Source: Gryganskiella cystojenkinii (lineage: Eukaryota > Mortierellomycota > Mortierellomycetes > Mortierellales > Mortierellaceae). From it: a DNA stretch of 37,473 bases. The stretch lies in assembly GCA_015852425.1 (NCBI GenBank), contig JAAAIG010000342.1:1-37473 (forward strand), in the 5' to 3' direction. Below the pieces are notes generated by a model. That model saw nothing but the letters and a program-made list of their open reading frames with translations. It had not been told where the DNA came from and searched no databases. The first letter of the stretch is position 1. The number at the start of each line of letters is the position of its first letter. Positions 21,543-31,250 of this stretch are shown here, one piece after another. The translations under genes were made by a program, and so were the position numbers.

Positions 21543-23246
21543 ATGTCTCGTGAAATGGTCGAGCCCAATAATCATCCGCAGGAGGAGGACTACCCTATCA
21601 AGTCAGCTCAAGGAGGATCATCTGGTACTATGATCGGTCGTTCGCCACAAGACAGCTTCGACGACAACCGTCCTCGCTCCTTCTTTACTCGTCATCGCAA
21701 AGTCATACTCGCTGGCTCAGTCCTTTTGACTTTGACGGCTGTCAGTGGTCTCATCTGCATTCTTATCAAGAAACCTTGGTACGATAACAATAGTCGTTCG
21801 CCCTTTGAAGGTCACCGTGCACCCCATGGTGGAGATAGCGGTGAAGGCAGCAATGACGGCAAGGCTGAAACCCTCCCTCGGTTCACTCCAGCCTCTGCAG
21901 TGACCATCTCAAACTCTGTCCGTTGCAATGCTCATACGCCTGCCCTAGATCAACCATTTATTTACGGTCAACAGCCCATCCGAGGCGTAAACATGGGAGG
22001 TTGGCTTGTCCTCGAGCCCTTCATCACCCCCTCCGTGTTTGAGCCGTATTTGAGTCAGAACGTCACGGACGAGTACTCGCTTACAAAATTGCTGGGACCA
22101 GAGAAAGCCAAGGCCTACCTTCATAAGCACTACTCGACCTGGGTGACCGAGGCAACGTTTAAGAGGATCCGTGATCTAGGCTTGAATCACGTCCGTATCC
22201 CTGTCGGGTTTTGGGCTCTGGGTAACCTCGCAGCCGATGAACCCTATGTTCCCGATCTGTCGTTGGACTACTTACTCCAGGGCTTGAAGTGGGCAGCTCA
22301 GTATGGCCTTCGAGTCATGGTCGAGCTGCACGGTGCACCTGGTTCCCAGAACGGCTGGAATCACTCTGGTCGGGCAGGCAAGATTGGGTGGTTGGATGGC
22401 ACTGCAGAAGGTGAAAAGAATGGAGAGAGAACGATCGAGTATATGAAGCAGTTGCTCCAGCTGCTGCAGGGACCTGGTATGGAGCACGTCTCCCCTTTGT
22501 TTGGCATCCTTAATGAACCCGCAATCTTTATGTTGGAACGCGAGAGAACCGACAAATGGTACAAGGATGCATTTGCGGCGATGAGAAACGTCACAGGACC
22601 TGGCAAGGGACCCTGGGGTGTTATCCACGACGGTTTCCTCGGACTGACACAATGGGAGGGTTTTATGCCAAAATCTGATCGCCTTGCACTCGATGTCCAC
22701 AACTACCTCATCTTTGACCACAACCTCATCCGATTCCCTCGCAAGAATCAAATCAATTTCCCCTGCGATGTCTGGTCAAAGAACATGCAACAGTCGACCG
22801 TAAAGTTTGGCCCAACCCTCGTGGGCGAGTTTTCTTCTGCGACCAACGATTGTGCGACTTATCTCAATGGTATTGGTGTCGGGTACCGATGGGATGGCAC
22901 TTTCCAGACCGAGGAGGATCGTCTTGCAGGCAAGCCGATTGAAGAAGCGGCATGTGAGCCAGCCAAGCATGGCCATATCGAGGGGTACTGCTCATGCCAA
23001 GCCCAGAACCGTGTCGGCACATACACTCAGGAGTACCGAAAGTTCCTCTCTGATTTTACTCAGACGCAGATGGATGCCTTTGAGCAGGGCCTGGGTTGGT
23101 TCTACTGGAACTTTAAGACCGAGACCAACGCGCTGTGGTCGTATTTCGATGGTGTCGATCAGGGATGGATCCCCAAGGATGCTAACAGCCGGCCTGGAGG
23201 ATGCACTGCTCTTGGTCGACCCATCCAACCGTACTCTGAGGAATAG
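21543..23246 (+). CDS. Membrane-anchored exo-beta-1,3-glucanase (GH5, subfamily 9 type)
   Basis: Single exon, 567 aa from the ATG at 21543, chosen because the preceding in-frame codons are C/T-rich leader. An N-terminal cytoplasmic segment of about 50 residues ends in basic RHRK, then one membrane span lies at about 54-75: a type II membrane protein, as in fungal ExgD-like enzymes. The catalytic domain begins near residue 143 with IRGVNMGGWLVLEPF. It contains LNHVRIPVGFWAL, ELHGAPGSQNGWNHSGR, the acid/base Glu in GILNEP (E325), VHNY, the nucleophile Glu in VGEFS (E429), and a final WFYWNFKTE block. All hallmark residues of the family are present, so the enzyme looks active. It should trim beta-1,3-glucan at the plasma membrane/cell-wall interface. 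A GT17 gene follows on the same strand after 283 bp. Confidence 0.94.
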   Translation: MSREMVEPNNHPQEEDYPIKSAQGGSSGTMIGRSPQDSFDDNRPRSFFTRHRKVILAGSVLLTLTAVSGLICILIKKPWYDNNSRSPFEGHRAPHGGDSGEGSNDGKAETLPRFTPASAVTISNSVRCNAHTPALDQPFIYGQQPIRGVNMGGWLVLEPFITPSVFEPYLSQNVTDEYSLTKLLGPEKAKAYLHKHYSTWVTEATFKRIRDLGLNHVRIPVGFWALGNLAADEPYVPDLSLDYLLQGLKWAAQYGLRVMVELHGAPGSQNGWNHSGRAGKIGWLDGTAEGEKNGERTIEYMKQLLQLLQGPGMEHVSPLFGILNEPAIFMLERERTDKWYKDAFAAMRNVTGPGKGPWGVIHDGFLGLTQWEGFMPKSDRLALDVHNYLIFDHNLIRFPRKNQINFPCDVWSKNMQQSTVKFGPTLVGEFSSATNDCATYLNGIGVGYRWDGTFQTEEDRLAGKPIEEAACEPAKHGHIEGYCSCQAQNRVGTYTQEYRKFLSDFTQTQMDAFEQGLGWFYWNFKTETNALWSYFDGVDQGWIPKDANSRPGGCTALGRPIQPYSEE

Positions 23247-23529
23247 TTATCTCGTAGCCTATCTTTCGATCTCTTTCCCCTGTCCCTTCTCCTAAATTTG
23301 CACAAAACAATAAATTCCTGGCTTGATGCCAGGACTAAGTGAACCCTTTTGTCCCTGCCCCCTATTTTTTTTTTGGAATGCAAAAAAGTGGCCGTACAGC
23401 TCTCCTTTCTCCTTCGTTCTTTCTCAACTCGATTTCACTTTTTTTCTTCTCTTCCTTATCGCTCTCTATATACTTATTTCGATCTACCCGTATCTTCTGT
23501 TCAAGACATTTGCCGACCTTTTCTCTCCT

Positions 23530-25137
23530 ATGACTCTCGAGATTAGGGATCAGTCATGGATTGTCTCCGGCGGAGGCACTCGTCTGCGTATCAACAAGTC
23601 AGTTGTATTATTCATCCTGGCCGCCACTCTTGGACTAGTCCATCTTCGTAACCTGGGACTTTTGCCGTTTTCATTACCTATTCTTCATCAACATCACGAT
23701 AACGAAATGTCGGTACCACCGCCACCACCACCACCATCTCCTATGGAGGTCAGATTGACGCAACTTTTGCAAGAGCAACAAGTCCATATTTTACAAAGAC
23801 TGGATCAGATGTCGGATCAGTCTGCAGACACTCTTTCCAAAGTCACTCTTGCGGTCAGCAACTCTGAGGCAGCGTCTTTTAAATCAACGTCAGTCAACGA
23901 TCAACTAGGCGCAGTCATAGCGAGTCTTAAGCTTCAGCAGCAACATCATGAATTACAAAAACAACATCAAGAACTCGAACGTCAGTATCGTGAGCAACAA
24001 AGCCGGCTTCAAGAGCGATTGCAGCATCAACTTTATCTACAACAGAATCGACCAAGTCAAACCGCTTTTGCAAATCGAATCATCAACCCAAAACGGATCC
24101 GAATCTTTGACATGATTATGATCAACGACGAGTTGGATACACTCGAACTCCGTTTGAACGAGCTCTACGACGTAGTCGATTATTTTTATGTCACAGAATC
24201 GGTCGAAACTTTTACCAAGATCCCGAAGCCGCTTCATTACAAGGAGAACGAGTTTCGATTCCGACAGTTTCGAGACAAGATTATCCATGTCGTGATTCCC
24301 GCAATGACTGAGGAGGACGAGACTCTGTACCGGGACGTGTACAAGTACGGCATGTGGGTAAGAGAGGGATTCAATCGCAACAAGGGATTCCTGCTCGGGA
24401 CCGATGCTGTCAGGCCGAATGATGGGGACTGGATCGTGCTCGCAGACCTGGACGAGATTCCCAAGAGAGCTTTCCTGCAAGAACTCCAGAACCCGGATCC
24501 TACAACTGAGATTGGAAGGAGATTAACTGACGGCCATGCAGAGTCGGATGGTGATGTGATTAGGCTCGGGTGCGACTTCTATTACTACTCGTTCGAGTTT
24601 CGACACCATCATCCCTGGAATGGCCCTGTTTTGGTTCGGTTCAGAGATAAGGATTCGCCAATTTACCAACAGACCGGTACCGACAATGGCGACGGTACCT
24701 TTAAAGATAGGTATCCGAATCTCGACAAGGCCCTCTACATTGCAGAGGACAATTGGGCTAGGGCAGGACAGTCCTTGCGAGACGAACGTAACGGTAATGA
24801 GCCCCTCCATGATAACCAGTGTTATCATTGCACCTGGTGCTTTGCATATCTCGAGCAGTTTGTCCACAAGGCTACGTCGTACTCTCACCAAGAACACAAT
24901 CAACCTTATGTCCGCGACCCTGAATATATCAAGGACCATGTTCGGAGAGGCGTCGACATTTTCGAACGAGAGTATGATCAATTCAATTATATCGAGAACA
25001 ACCAAGACCTTCCAGAGTACATAAAAGCGAACCCAGAAAAGTTTTCGTACATGCTCAAGCGCAAGGATCTTCCCAACGCCGGTTTTGTTGACCTACCAAC
25101 GCCAGCGACCCCACCTCCTCCAGTCCCAGCAGAATAG
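23530..25137 (+). CDS. GT17 family N-acetylglucosaminyltransferase-like type II membrane protein
   Basis: Single exon, 535 aa from the ATG at 23530. The frame is open further upstream, but those codons are C/T-rich leader and give an implausible N-terminus. One membrane span lies at about residues 24-40, followed by a proline run and a Gln/Leu/Glu-rich predicted coiled-coil stem (about 75-170). The GT17 domain covers about 185-510: RIFDMIMINDELDTLELRL, YFYVTESVETF, a DLDEIP metal/nucleotide-binding DxD-type motif (D306-D308), and YHCTWCFAYLEQF. This is the family of vertebrate bisecting-GlcNAc transferase (MGAT3); fungal members are common but their acceptor is not established. It is expected in the Golgi. 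Confidence 0.9.
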   Translation: MTLEIRDQSWIVSGGGTRLRINKSVVLFILAATLGLVHLRNLGLLPFSLPILHQHHDNEMSVPPPPPPPSPMEVRLTQLLQEQQVHILQRLDQMSDQSADTLSKVTLAVSNSEAASFKSTSVNDQLGAVIASLKLQQQHHELQKQHQELERQYREQQSRLQERLQHQLYLQQNRPSQTAFANRIINPKRIRIFDMIMINDELDTLELRLNELYDVVDYFYVTESVETFTKIPKPLHYKENEFRFRQFRDKIIHVVIPAMTEEDETLYRDVYKYGMWVREGFNRNKGFLLGTDAVRPNDGDWIVLADLDEIPKRAFLQELQNPDPTTEIGRRLTDGHAESDGDVIRLGCDFYYYSFEFRHHHPWNGPVLVRFRDKDSPIYQQTGTDNGDGTFKDRYPNLDKALYIAEDNWARAGQSLRDERNGNEPLHDNQCYHCTWCFAYLEQFVHKATSYSHQEHNQPYVRDPEYIKDHVRRGVDIFEREYDQFNYIENNQDLPEYIKANPEKFSYMLKRKDLPNAGFVDLPTPATPPPPVPAE

Positions 25138-25273
25138 GCGAGTAGGTGATGCCCCTTTCATCCTGTTGTAGCCCCACCGAACATACCAATATATAAACAA
25201 CAAACAACTCTTTTTATCAAAAAAAAGGAGCAACGGGAAAAGGACGGCTTTTTAATGCTACGATCACCCTGGT

Positions 25274-25810
25274 TTACAAATCCAACTCGAAGTGAACGTT
25301 ATGCTCGTTGGCCTCCACGACTCGAAAGCCCAACGATCGATAAAGGCCAACAGCGCTTGTCCATTCAGTATTTGTTTCAATCAAGATTCGTTCGAAATTG
25401 AGACGCCTTGCAATATTGGTAAGGTCCTGGCTGATGGCCTTGGCATGACCCTGTCCTCGACAGTCCTTGGCGACCGAAACACGCATCATCCGACAGGACC
25501 TTTTCTCTTTTGATCCAGTGGATGACGATGAAGGAGCTTCGGCGCACCAAGTACCGTAAATATCCTCAGCTGGCAAAGGCAAGAGGATCCCACACCCAAT
25601 TATACTGACATCAGCGTTCAGATCGCCTTTCTCGAGAATGATGACAACAGCTTTGTGGAACTCCACATAGTACGAGTAGATGTCATCGAGATCCTTGTTG
25701 AAAGATGGGTCGAATGCATCACCCCATCGCTCAGCGAGGCCTTCCAGCACGAGATTGCGCATGGCTTGTTGATCGCGTTTTACGAAGGGGCGAATTGTTG
25801 TCAGTGGCAT
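25274..25810 (-). CDS. GNAT-family N-acetyltransferase
   Basis: Single exon, 178 aa, starting at the ATG at 25810 (MPLTTIRPF). The frame is open 12 codons further, but without another ATG. Features: beta-strand SIIGCGILLPL, then the acetyl-CoA-binding motif A with MRVSVAKDCRGQGHAKAI (R/Q-x-x-G-x-A form, starting at R118), the second half IETNTEWTSAVGLYRSLGF, and a short final strand. This is the compact GNAT fold. The substrate is not predictable. A Ser-rich insertion (APSSSSTGSKEKRS) sits between strands 4 and 5. It converges with the GT17 gene; only 136 bp separate the stop codons. Confidence 0.88.
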   Translation of the reverse strand: MPLTTIRPFVKRDQQAMRNLVLEGLAERWGDAFDPSFNKDLDDIYSYYVEFHKAVVIILEKGDLNADVSIIGCGILLPLPAEDIYGTWCAEAPSSSSTGSKEKRSCRMMRVSVAKDCRGQGHAKAISQDLTNIARRLNFERILIETNTEWTSAVGLYRSLGFRVVEANEHNVHFELDL

Positions 25811-25945
25811 TGTTTCTGTTGATTCCTGATTTCTGTGTGATGACAATGATGATGAGGTGGTCGATGGAAGAGGGATGCAGTGAAGAACGAATTTTATTCA
25901 TTTTATTTTTACATTCATCTTGCTCCTTTTTTTGTTTGTTTGTTT

Positions 25946-26626
25946 TCACATCGTCGTGAAAAAAAAGCAACAGCAGCAGATACAAGGACAGAGTTCGGCC
26001 AGCTCTTTCAAGGTGCTACGCCACTCGCCTCGGGTCTGACTCTCCTCGTCCTCGTATATGATTTTACGTTGGCTCCTCCCTCCGGTCTCGACGTTGAACT
26101 GTCCAGATTGAAAGAGATAATCGTCCTCTTGCCCGCGTCTCCCTCCGCCACCACCTCCTCCCAGCGTCTCTCGGAGTTGACTACGATGATCGTGCAAGGG
26201 ATCGCTGTATTCCATCTGACCTGGTGCCTGGGTTTCTTGGCGTACGTCGGCATAATAGCCAGACCCTGGTAGCTCGCCATATCGAGGTGGCGAGGAGTGA
26301 ACAATATACCCAGGCGGTGGAGACCGTGGACTCTGTGGAGGGGAGCTGGAGCCGAATGGCTGGACTTGGCCAGAGTGCTCAACTTGATGTTGACCGACAG
26401 TCGATGGAAACGCAGGACTGGATGGCCCAGGAGACGTCAACTCTTGGTTTGCTCGAAATTCGTCTCGTGATAACCTCCAATCATGCTGCTGTAAAGGATG
26501 CTGTTGGTATTGCTGATTCCGTTGCTGTGTCGGTGGATATTGATAAGCTCGCTCGGCCTGGTCCCGGTTTTGGAGGAATCTCTCTGCCGGTGGTTGCGGT
26601 ACTGAAGGAGAGGAAGGTGTGGTCAT
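25946..26626 (-). CDS. Pro/Gln/Ser-rich protein with Cys-rich C-terminal tail
   Basis: Single exon, 226 aa from the ATG at 26626 (context AACAATGACC). The frame is open 31 codons upstream, but without an ATG and with leader-like composition. The body is rich in Pro, Gln, Ser and Tyr (for example SSPPQSPRSPPPGYIVHSSP), with a Gly run and then charged residues. The end is LAELCPCICCCCFFFTTM: six Cys in eight residues followed by three Phe. That suggests an S-acylated or hydrophobic membrane tail. The architecture (disordered P/Q-rich part plus short Cys-rich end) recalls CYSTM-type proteins, but the tail is not a clear match. No known catalytic domain is seen. Confidence 0.65.
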   Translation of the reverse strand: MTTPSSPSVPQPPAERFLQNRDQAERAYQYPPTQQRNQQYQQHPLQQHDWRLSRDEFRANQELTSPGPSSPAFPSTVGQHQVEHSGQVQPFGSSSPPQSPRSPPPGYIVHSSPPRYGELPGSGYYADVRQETQAPGQMEYSDPLHDHRSQLRETLGGGGGGGRRGQEDDYLFQSGQFNVETGGRSQRKIIYEDEESQTRGEWRSTLKELAELCPCICCCCFFFTTM

Positions 26627-27533
26627 TGTTCGTATCGGCGGAAAAAAAAGAAGAGATGGAGGTGAAGAGGAAGCAGGATGAAAAAAGACAAAAGACGAGA
26701 CAACATGAGGAAATTGCAATTAACCAAAAGTAATGAATAACGATATTTTTGTGCAACACAAAAATCTTTGGCGGAAACTCGACGCCCAGAGGGGATAGAG
26801 TTTTGCGAGTTTCTTCTTTCACCTCGTCACCCACTTCCTGTGCTAGTGGGGTATCCTTGTCCCTTTTGTTTGACCATGGACAATCTGAAACCGAAGTTTC
26901 CTGTCCCTCTTCCTTCATCAGCTATGGCAGGTCCCTGGCTCATCCCGGACATGGCGACCTGGGCGGTCCGGAGCTTTGAGCAGGTTTCTTATGACACGTA
27001 AAGAGTTGTATCGAGAAAGGTACTTGGCTATGGCCTCGTGGACACGTCAGTAGTTTAGTGAAAGGAAAGCAGCGGTGATGCGAAGAGACAGCATGTGCTC
27101 AAACGACCAGTAATCCATCATATTTCCTTTAGATTCGCCCTGGGTTCTCGTTATCGTCGACACCTTTCTTTTCATCACGCCTCATCACACCCTTGCTATT
27201 CTTAGCATCTTACTTTCATTACGCTTTTTCTTTCGATTACTGTCTTTGCTCCTCCTCGCTCATCAATCACGCCGACGATTCCTCACTCGACATGGTCGTG
27301 TACCTCTTCCTGCACTCGGGACATGCAAAAACGACTGGTCCATGCGACCTACCTCCCTAGCTCCAGCATGTGCTCAAGGATCGTTCCTCATCTATGCTGA
27401 CCGGGGGAGGTAGTCGTGACAATGTTGTTCACCGTGGAGGCTCTCGACATGTACTCGTAGTTTTGGAGTCTTCGACACTTTGCGCTGGAGTTCTGTTCCT
27501 TCTCTTTGCCCATTGTCAACTGTCGTCAAGTAA
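26627..27533. other. Intergenic region without a supported gene
   Basis: Leader of the Cys-tail protein (pyrimidine-rich on the - strand near 26627-26720), then sequence with no recognised frame. A short duplication, AGCATGTGCTCAA, occurs at about 27091 and again at about 27366. Confidence 0.5.
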
Positions 27534-27951
27534 CGCCACGAATCCAACGTCTTGCGACCAGAGCGTTTTTTCGAGGAGATGTCGGGCACAATGAAGGAGC
27601 ATCTGGACATGATGAACGCCTCCGAATGACATTCACGACTATGCTCGAAACTTATATATTATTATACCTCCAATGCTCCGACAACTGGATCGTTTCTCGT
27701 TCGACTCTTCCACGACATACTCTCAGTACCGCGGCGCGAGACTTGATCTTGAAACACAAGGAGCGAGACGTTGGATTCAGCAAGGGTCACTTTTGCCATC
27801 CTTTAAAAAGGACATGGGAGAACTCTGTCGATGCGCGATCTGGTCAAAACGAGCATTGGATCAACTCGTGACGAAATTCGAAGGTGTTGATGACATCGCT
27901 TTGCTCTTTATGCAAGTGGTCGACAACACTTGCTCTGTCTACCAGCTTTGA
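27534..27951 (+). pseudogene. Unidentified frameshifted coding relic
   Basis: Two overlapping frames appear to be one former reading frame. The first (27534-27626) contains RFFEEMSGTMKEHLDMMNAS. The second runs from about 27625 to the stop at 27951 and contains NDIHDYARNLYIIIPPMLRQ, RWIQQGSLLPSFKKDM and SKRALDQLVTKFEGVDDIA. A one-base shift at about 27625 separates them, and there is no ATG-led frame around both. The composition is protein-like (amphipathic, mixed), but I recognise no family. An intron-containing gene is a less likely alternative. Confidence 0.3.
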
Positions 27952-28705
27952 TCCGAAGAGGAAAAGTTCGGTCAGAGGCGACTCTTCTTTTGTGGCACCC
28001 GCACTCGCATCGTCTTTCGAGCCTTGCCCATCGTCACCTCCTGCTCCGCATCTCGGATGGCCTATATTTTTTAGAAATTGCAGGGTGTCCGACTTTTTAA
28101 ACATCAACATTTTCCACACCGGAGCGGCATCTACGTACACCGCAGCAGTCTCGACAAAGCGATCTTGTACCCTTCGCATCGTTCTACGCGACCATCGGCA
28201 GTAGCTCTCTAATTTTCTGAAATAGAACTCTATGGTTGCCCCCGAAGCATTCAATTTGTGTGGATGTCGGCTCTCTCTCCAACAAAAGAATTCCTGAGAG
28301 CGACCTAAAATTCAGCAAGGATGACAAGAAAGGAACCCGGTATCAGTATATCAGTAGCAAAAGTGGAGATAGGCTTATGCTCAAGTAGACCTACAGGAAA
28401 TCTGCCACATCATCCGGATCATAGGACATCGCGACACATTGAGTTGTAGTAGTCAGAAAACATCTCTGACATCTCAACAACACCAAGCAATCCCTGGAAC
28501 CCGAGGTCTTCGCCCAAGTGGAAGACCAAATGCAAGGGAAGATGAGACAGCACTTGAGCACTATCTACGGGATCCATCTCCAAGCTATTCGCCATCTGTC
28601 ACCGCAGAAATGAAGTAGAAGAAAGGACCTTGTTAATCTCCAAACGATTGTCCATGACAGAGAGCGGGGGAAAACAAAAATATACGATGAGAGTAAAAAA
28701 CTCAC
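27952..28705. other. Stretch without a supported gene
   Basis: Open frames on both strands (27884-28204 + and 28254-27844 -) cover the same bases without recognisable domains. Part of 28420-28705 may be intron and 3' sequence of the degenerate nuclease gene on the - strand, but I cannot follow its homology past the putative donor near 28705. Confidence 0.4.
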
Positions 28706-29455
28706 CAGCACTATTCAAAGACTGGATGATCTCGTAGTTGGTGGCCAATCCTATCTGCCTCATGTTGCGAGTGTAGTCGTTCTTGGCAACGACCCCGAGG
28801 GCTGTGAGACCGGCTCTAGACAGCTCCAGCTTCCCCAATAGTTCAGGACTTTGTACTTGAGATATCCGCCTCTGGCAAGTGGCCTCCAGAGAGTCTGGAT
28901 GGAGGGACGGATGAGACTGTCACTGTCCCCGAGATAACAATGCTGTTGCCTTTGCAGTCGATGGTAGCCTGAATGTCGGCCTCCGAAGGACATGCGACCA
29001 CTTTTCATCCTTTTCTTTCCGTACTTGAGCCAGGCCAAGGTTGGTCAACAAAATAAAAGGGGGCGTTGTTGAAGTTTTTCGAGTTTCCTGAAATGCCACT
29101 TTCTGAGCTTCCCCCTTGTCTCCATTTCGAGCAACAGCGAGCTGGCTTTCGCTGATGCTGCTGTTCGTTTTGCCTCCTGTTCAGCCTGTGTCGTGTGCTT
29201 CTCCATGGGTGATGGACCGTCAAAATAAAGAATTGTCGTAGGTTGGGGAAGTTGAAGCCGCAAGTGCTGCTCGAAAATTGTGTTGGCTGCTTTAGATTCG
29301 TTTTTGGGGAAGAAGAGGCGAATAACGGGATATATCTACCCCAGATAAGAAAAGTCGCGTCTGGTGGATGAGGCCTCTGTGAGAATTCTTGGAATAAGGT
29401 TGGCGACGTACCCTTTTTTGGAGAAAAGAAAATGGTGAAAGGACACTACACCCAT
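28706..29455 (-). pseudogene. Degenerate XPG/FEN1-like structure-specific nuclease
   Basis: Reading from an ATG at 29455 (MGVVSFHHFLFSKKGY), the frame meets an in-frame TAG at 29338-29336 and then continues in the same frame through VIRLFFPKNESKAANTIFEQ and TILYFDGPSPMEKHT (XPG N-region-like). It breaks again near 29047. The homologous text then hops frames: CPSEADIQATIDCKG, then after a base loss in the G-run near 28930 GDSDSLIRPSIQTLWRP, and after another loss near 28846 ELLGKLELSRAGLTALGVVA followed by KNDYTRN. The GDSD and LTALGVVAKNDYT blocks match the XPG-I and helix-two-turn-helix parts of the FEN1/XPG superfamily. One nonsense codon and at least three shifts make it a pseudogene. It may belong to a repeated family in this genome. 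Confidence 0.75.
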
Positions 29456-29968
29456 CAGGGCAGAAATGAGAGGGAGAGGTCGAGGGTAGATGTCGTCAAT
29501 AGTGGACTGAACAAGGGAAGTCAAAGTTAGTGAGAAGGGCGCAATAAAAAAAAGGGGGTCAGAGAAAAGCAGAAGGCAAAAAAAAAGGCGCAAGAGGTCA
29601 CTCTCTCACAAGACACTCACGAACCTGACGTTCAACATCGTGCAAGCACAGTGATGGATCGTCAACTGGGTCCAATATCTAAGTTTCGTCAGATGGTCCA
29701 AAAAAAAGTGCAGCTTCAGAAGAATGGCACTTAATAGACGAGGAATACGACAACGGGACGGCCCTCCTTCGAAACTCTGCGAGCTTGCCCCCAGTTCCCA
29801 GAAGAGCCTTACGTTTGTTCCAATTCCAAAGAGTACTCGCAGTAACAGTCCTTTGGCCGACTTCTTCGCCTTAATTCGCTTGGAGGGATACGATACTGCA
29901 CCAGAGGACAGCAAGCCTGCCTTGCAGCGCCATGTACTTCAGGTCAAGGTCGGAGATGAAAATGAAAT
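29456..29968. other. Stretch between nuclease and hAT relics
   Basis: No supported gene. The open frame 29724-29993 (+) may include a decayed N-terminal part of the hAT transposase, but I see no intact BED zinc finger. Confidence 0.35.
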
Positions 29969-30742
29969 ATGCGGCAAGGTCTATGGTGTCTGAAACTCTG
30001 GCAGCAAGGTCGCCCATTGGTATCAAAGAGTCTGCATTTCTGGAGCGCTATAAGCGAGCTCTGCAAATACCAAGAGATGGATCAGGGGTATCACCATGTC
30101 AAAGATCGTTGCCGAATCAGCACCGAATGGGGCCAGGTTGAGGCTCTTCGACAGGAGCAGATCGCCCAGAATATGCGGCTGCCGATCCCAGGTGAAATGA
30201 TCATGTCCCACAACAAACTTTTGGGGCTTGTTGTAGCAGGAGGGGCTTTATTCAATCTACTTGGACAGCCTTATGTCCGAGAATTATGCCAGTTTCTCAG
30301 CGGCAACTTCCCTGCGCCGGCTATATCGACCCTCCAGAACCGTCTCCACAATAGAACCACGGAACAGACGGAATTTATCCAAGACTATCTCACATTGAAA
30401 GCCGACAAAGTTGCCCTTACCCTCGATAGTTGGTCAACAGGCGAAAATTCCTGGGTATTACCTGCCACTTCGTCACCTCGTCATCCAGCATGTCAACTTT
30501 TATCCTCGGGTTGGAGCACGTTTACGACCGCCAAATTGCTGTGAACATCAAGAACTAGTTTGGTAAGGCGCTTACTTATTTGAAGATCGCGGCATAATCG
30601 TCGTTGAATTGTTTGGGCTTACTGCAAACGGACGGATCTCGGGAGTTACCATCGACCAGGGAGCCCATCACAGGAAGGTCATGGATGTGTACTCGAAGGA
30701 GGTTCATGCCATCGCTTGGGTCCCTTGTGTCAAGGACTGACA
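29969..30742 (+). pseudogene. hAT-superfamily transposase relic
   Basis: The first frame (29969 to about 30450) includes LLGLVVAGGALFNLLGQPYV, RELCQFLSGNFPAPAISTLQ and KADKVALTLDSWST, which fit the region before and at the first catalytic Asp of hAT transposases (TLDSWST). A shift near 30451 moves the homology to another frame with GITCHFV and then LEHVYDRQIAVNIKN, ending at TAG 30556-30558. A third piece (about 30609-30742) reads FGLTANGRISGVTIDQGAHH and then VMDVYSKEVHAIAWVPCVKD before a TGA. The C-terminal dimerisation domain is not found. The element is dead and truncated at its 3' side. Confidence 0.75.
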
Positions 30743-30746
30743 GTCA

Positions 30747-31250
30747 TGTTTGAGTAAAGTGTGTAAAACAAAGAAATATTGAGTAAGGTAAACAAGGAGT
30801 GAGTAGGCAAGAGGACTAGACTGTGCGGGTAAGATATTGTAGACTGAGGAACAAAGAGAGAGAGAGAAGATGCGGTATTTATACGAAAGGGAAACAGGGA
30901 CTTGATCCAGGAAGTAAGAGACAGATCGGATTCTTGACAGAACCTAAACAGGGGCGTGGAGACACAATAGCTCATGTAAGAAGGTAAGGACCAGATGCGG
31001 ATACTGGAGACAGGCGGACAAGGTTCCGGAATATCATAGTTCTGGATCCAGGGGTGACAGGCCAGATCGAAGGTGAAGACTGCGAGGCAGTCTTGGTGCA
31101 TTCGAATGGGAAAGTTAATCTTAACTTGTTAGCAACAAGCTCTTGAGGATGATAATCGGTCGGAACTGAAAGAGGAGCAACGCCAGTCCTTGGCAGGCAA
31201 CCCAGCATTGTTCATGACCGACATATAGACTAGTACACGCGGATCGTGAC
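30747..31250 (-). other. LTR-like spacer with TATA box
   Basis: On the - strand this segment can be read as beginning TGTCACGATC (from 31251) and ending CTCAAACA (to 30747), with TATAAATA at 30883-30876 in a CT-rich setting. That is the look of a solo LTR with its own promoter. It separates the hAT relic from the recombinase relic. However, no target-site duplication is visible at these ends and the boundaries are uncertain. It could instead be flanking or internal sequence of the recombinase element. Confidence 0.25.

Noticed and set aside
24523..25024. Antisense and alternate frames across the GT17 gene
   Set aside because: Shadows of a well-supported conserved coding region.
26224..26733. 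169-codon + strand frame opposite the Cys-tail protein
   Set aside because: It has no domain and no leader, while the opposite strand has an ATG in good context and a distinctive P/Q-rich composition. Confidence in the choice is moderate.
27844..28254. 136-codon - strand frame and its + strand counterpart at 27884-28204
   Set aside because: Both strands are open over the same bases and neither product shows a known domain; at most part of the degenerate region.
30747..31250. Definite solo LTR
   Set aside because: Ends look LTR-like and there is a TATA box, but no target-site duplication and no partner LTR are visible, so it is reported only as a low-confidence spacer.
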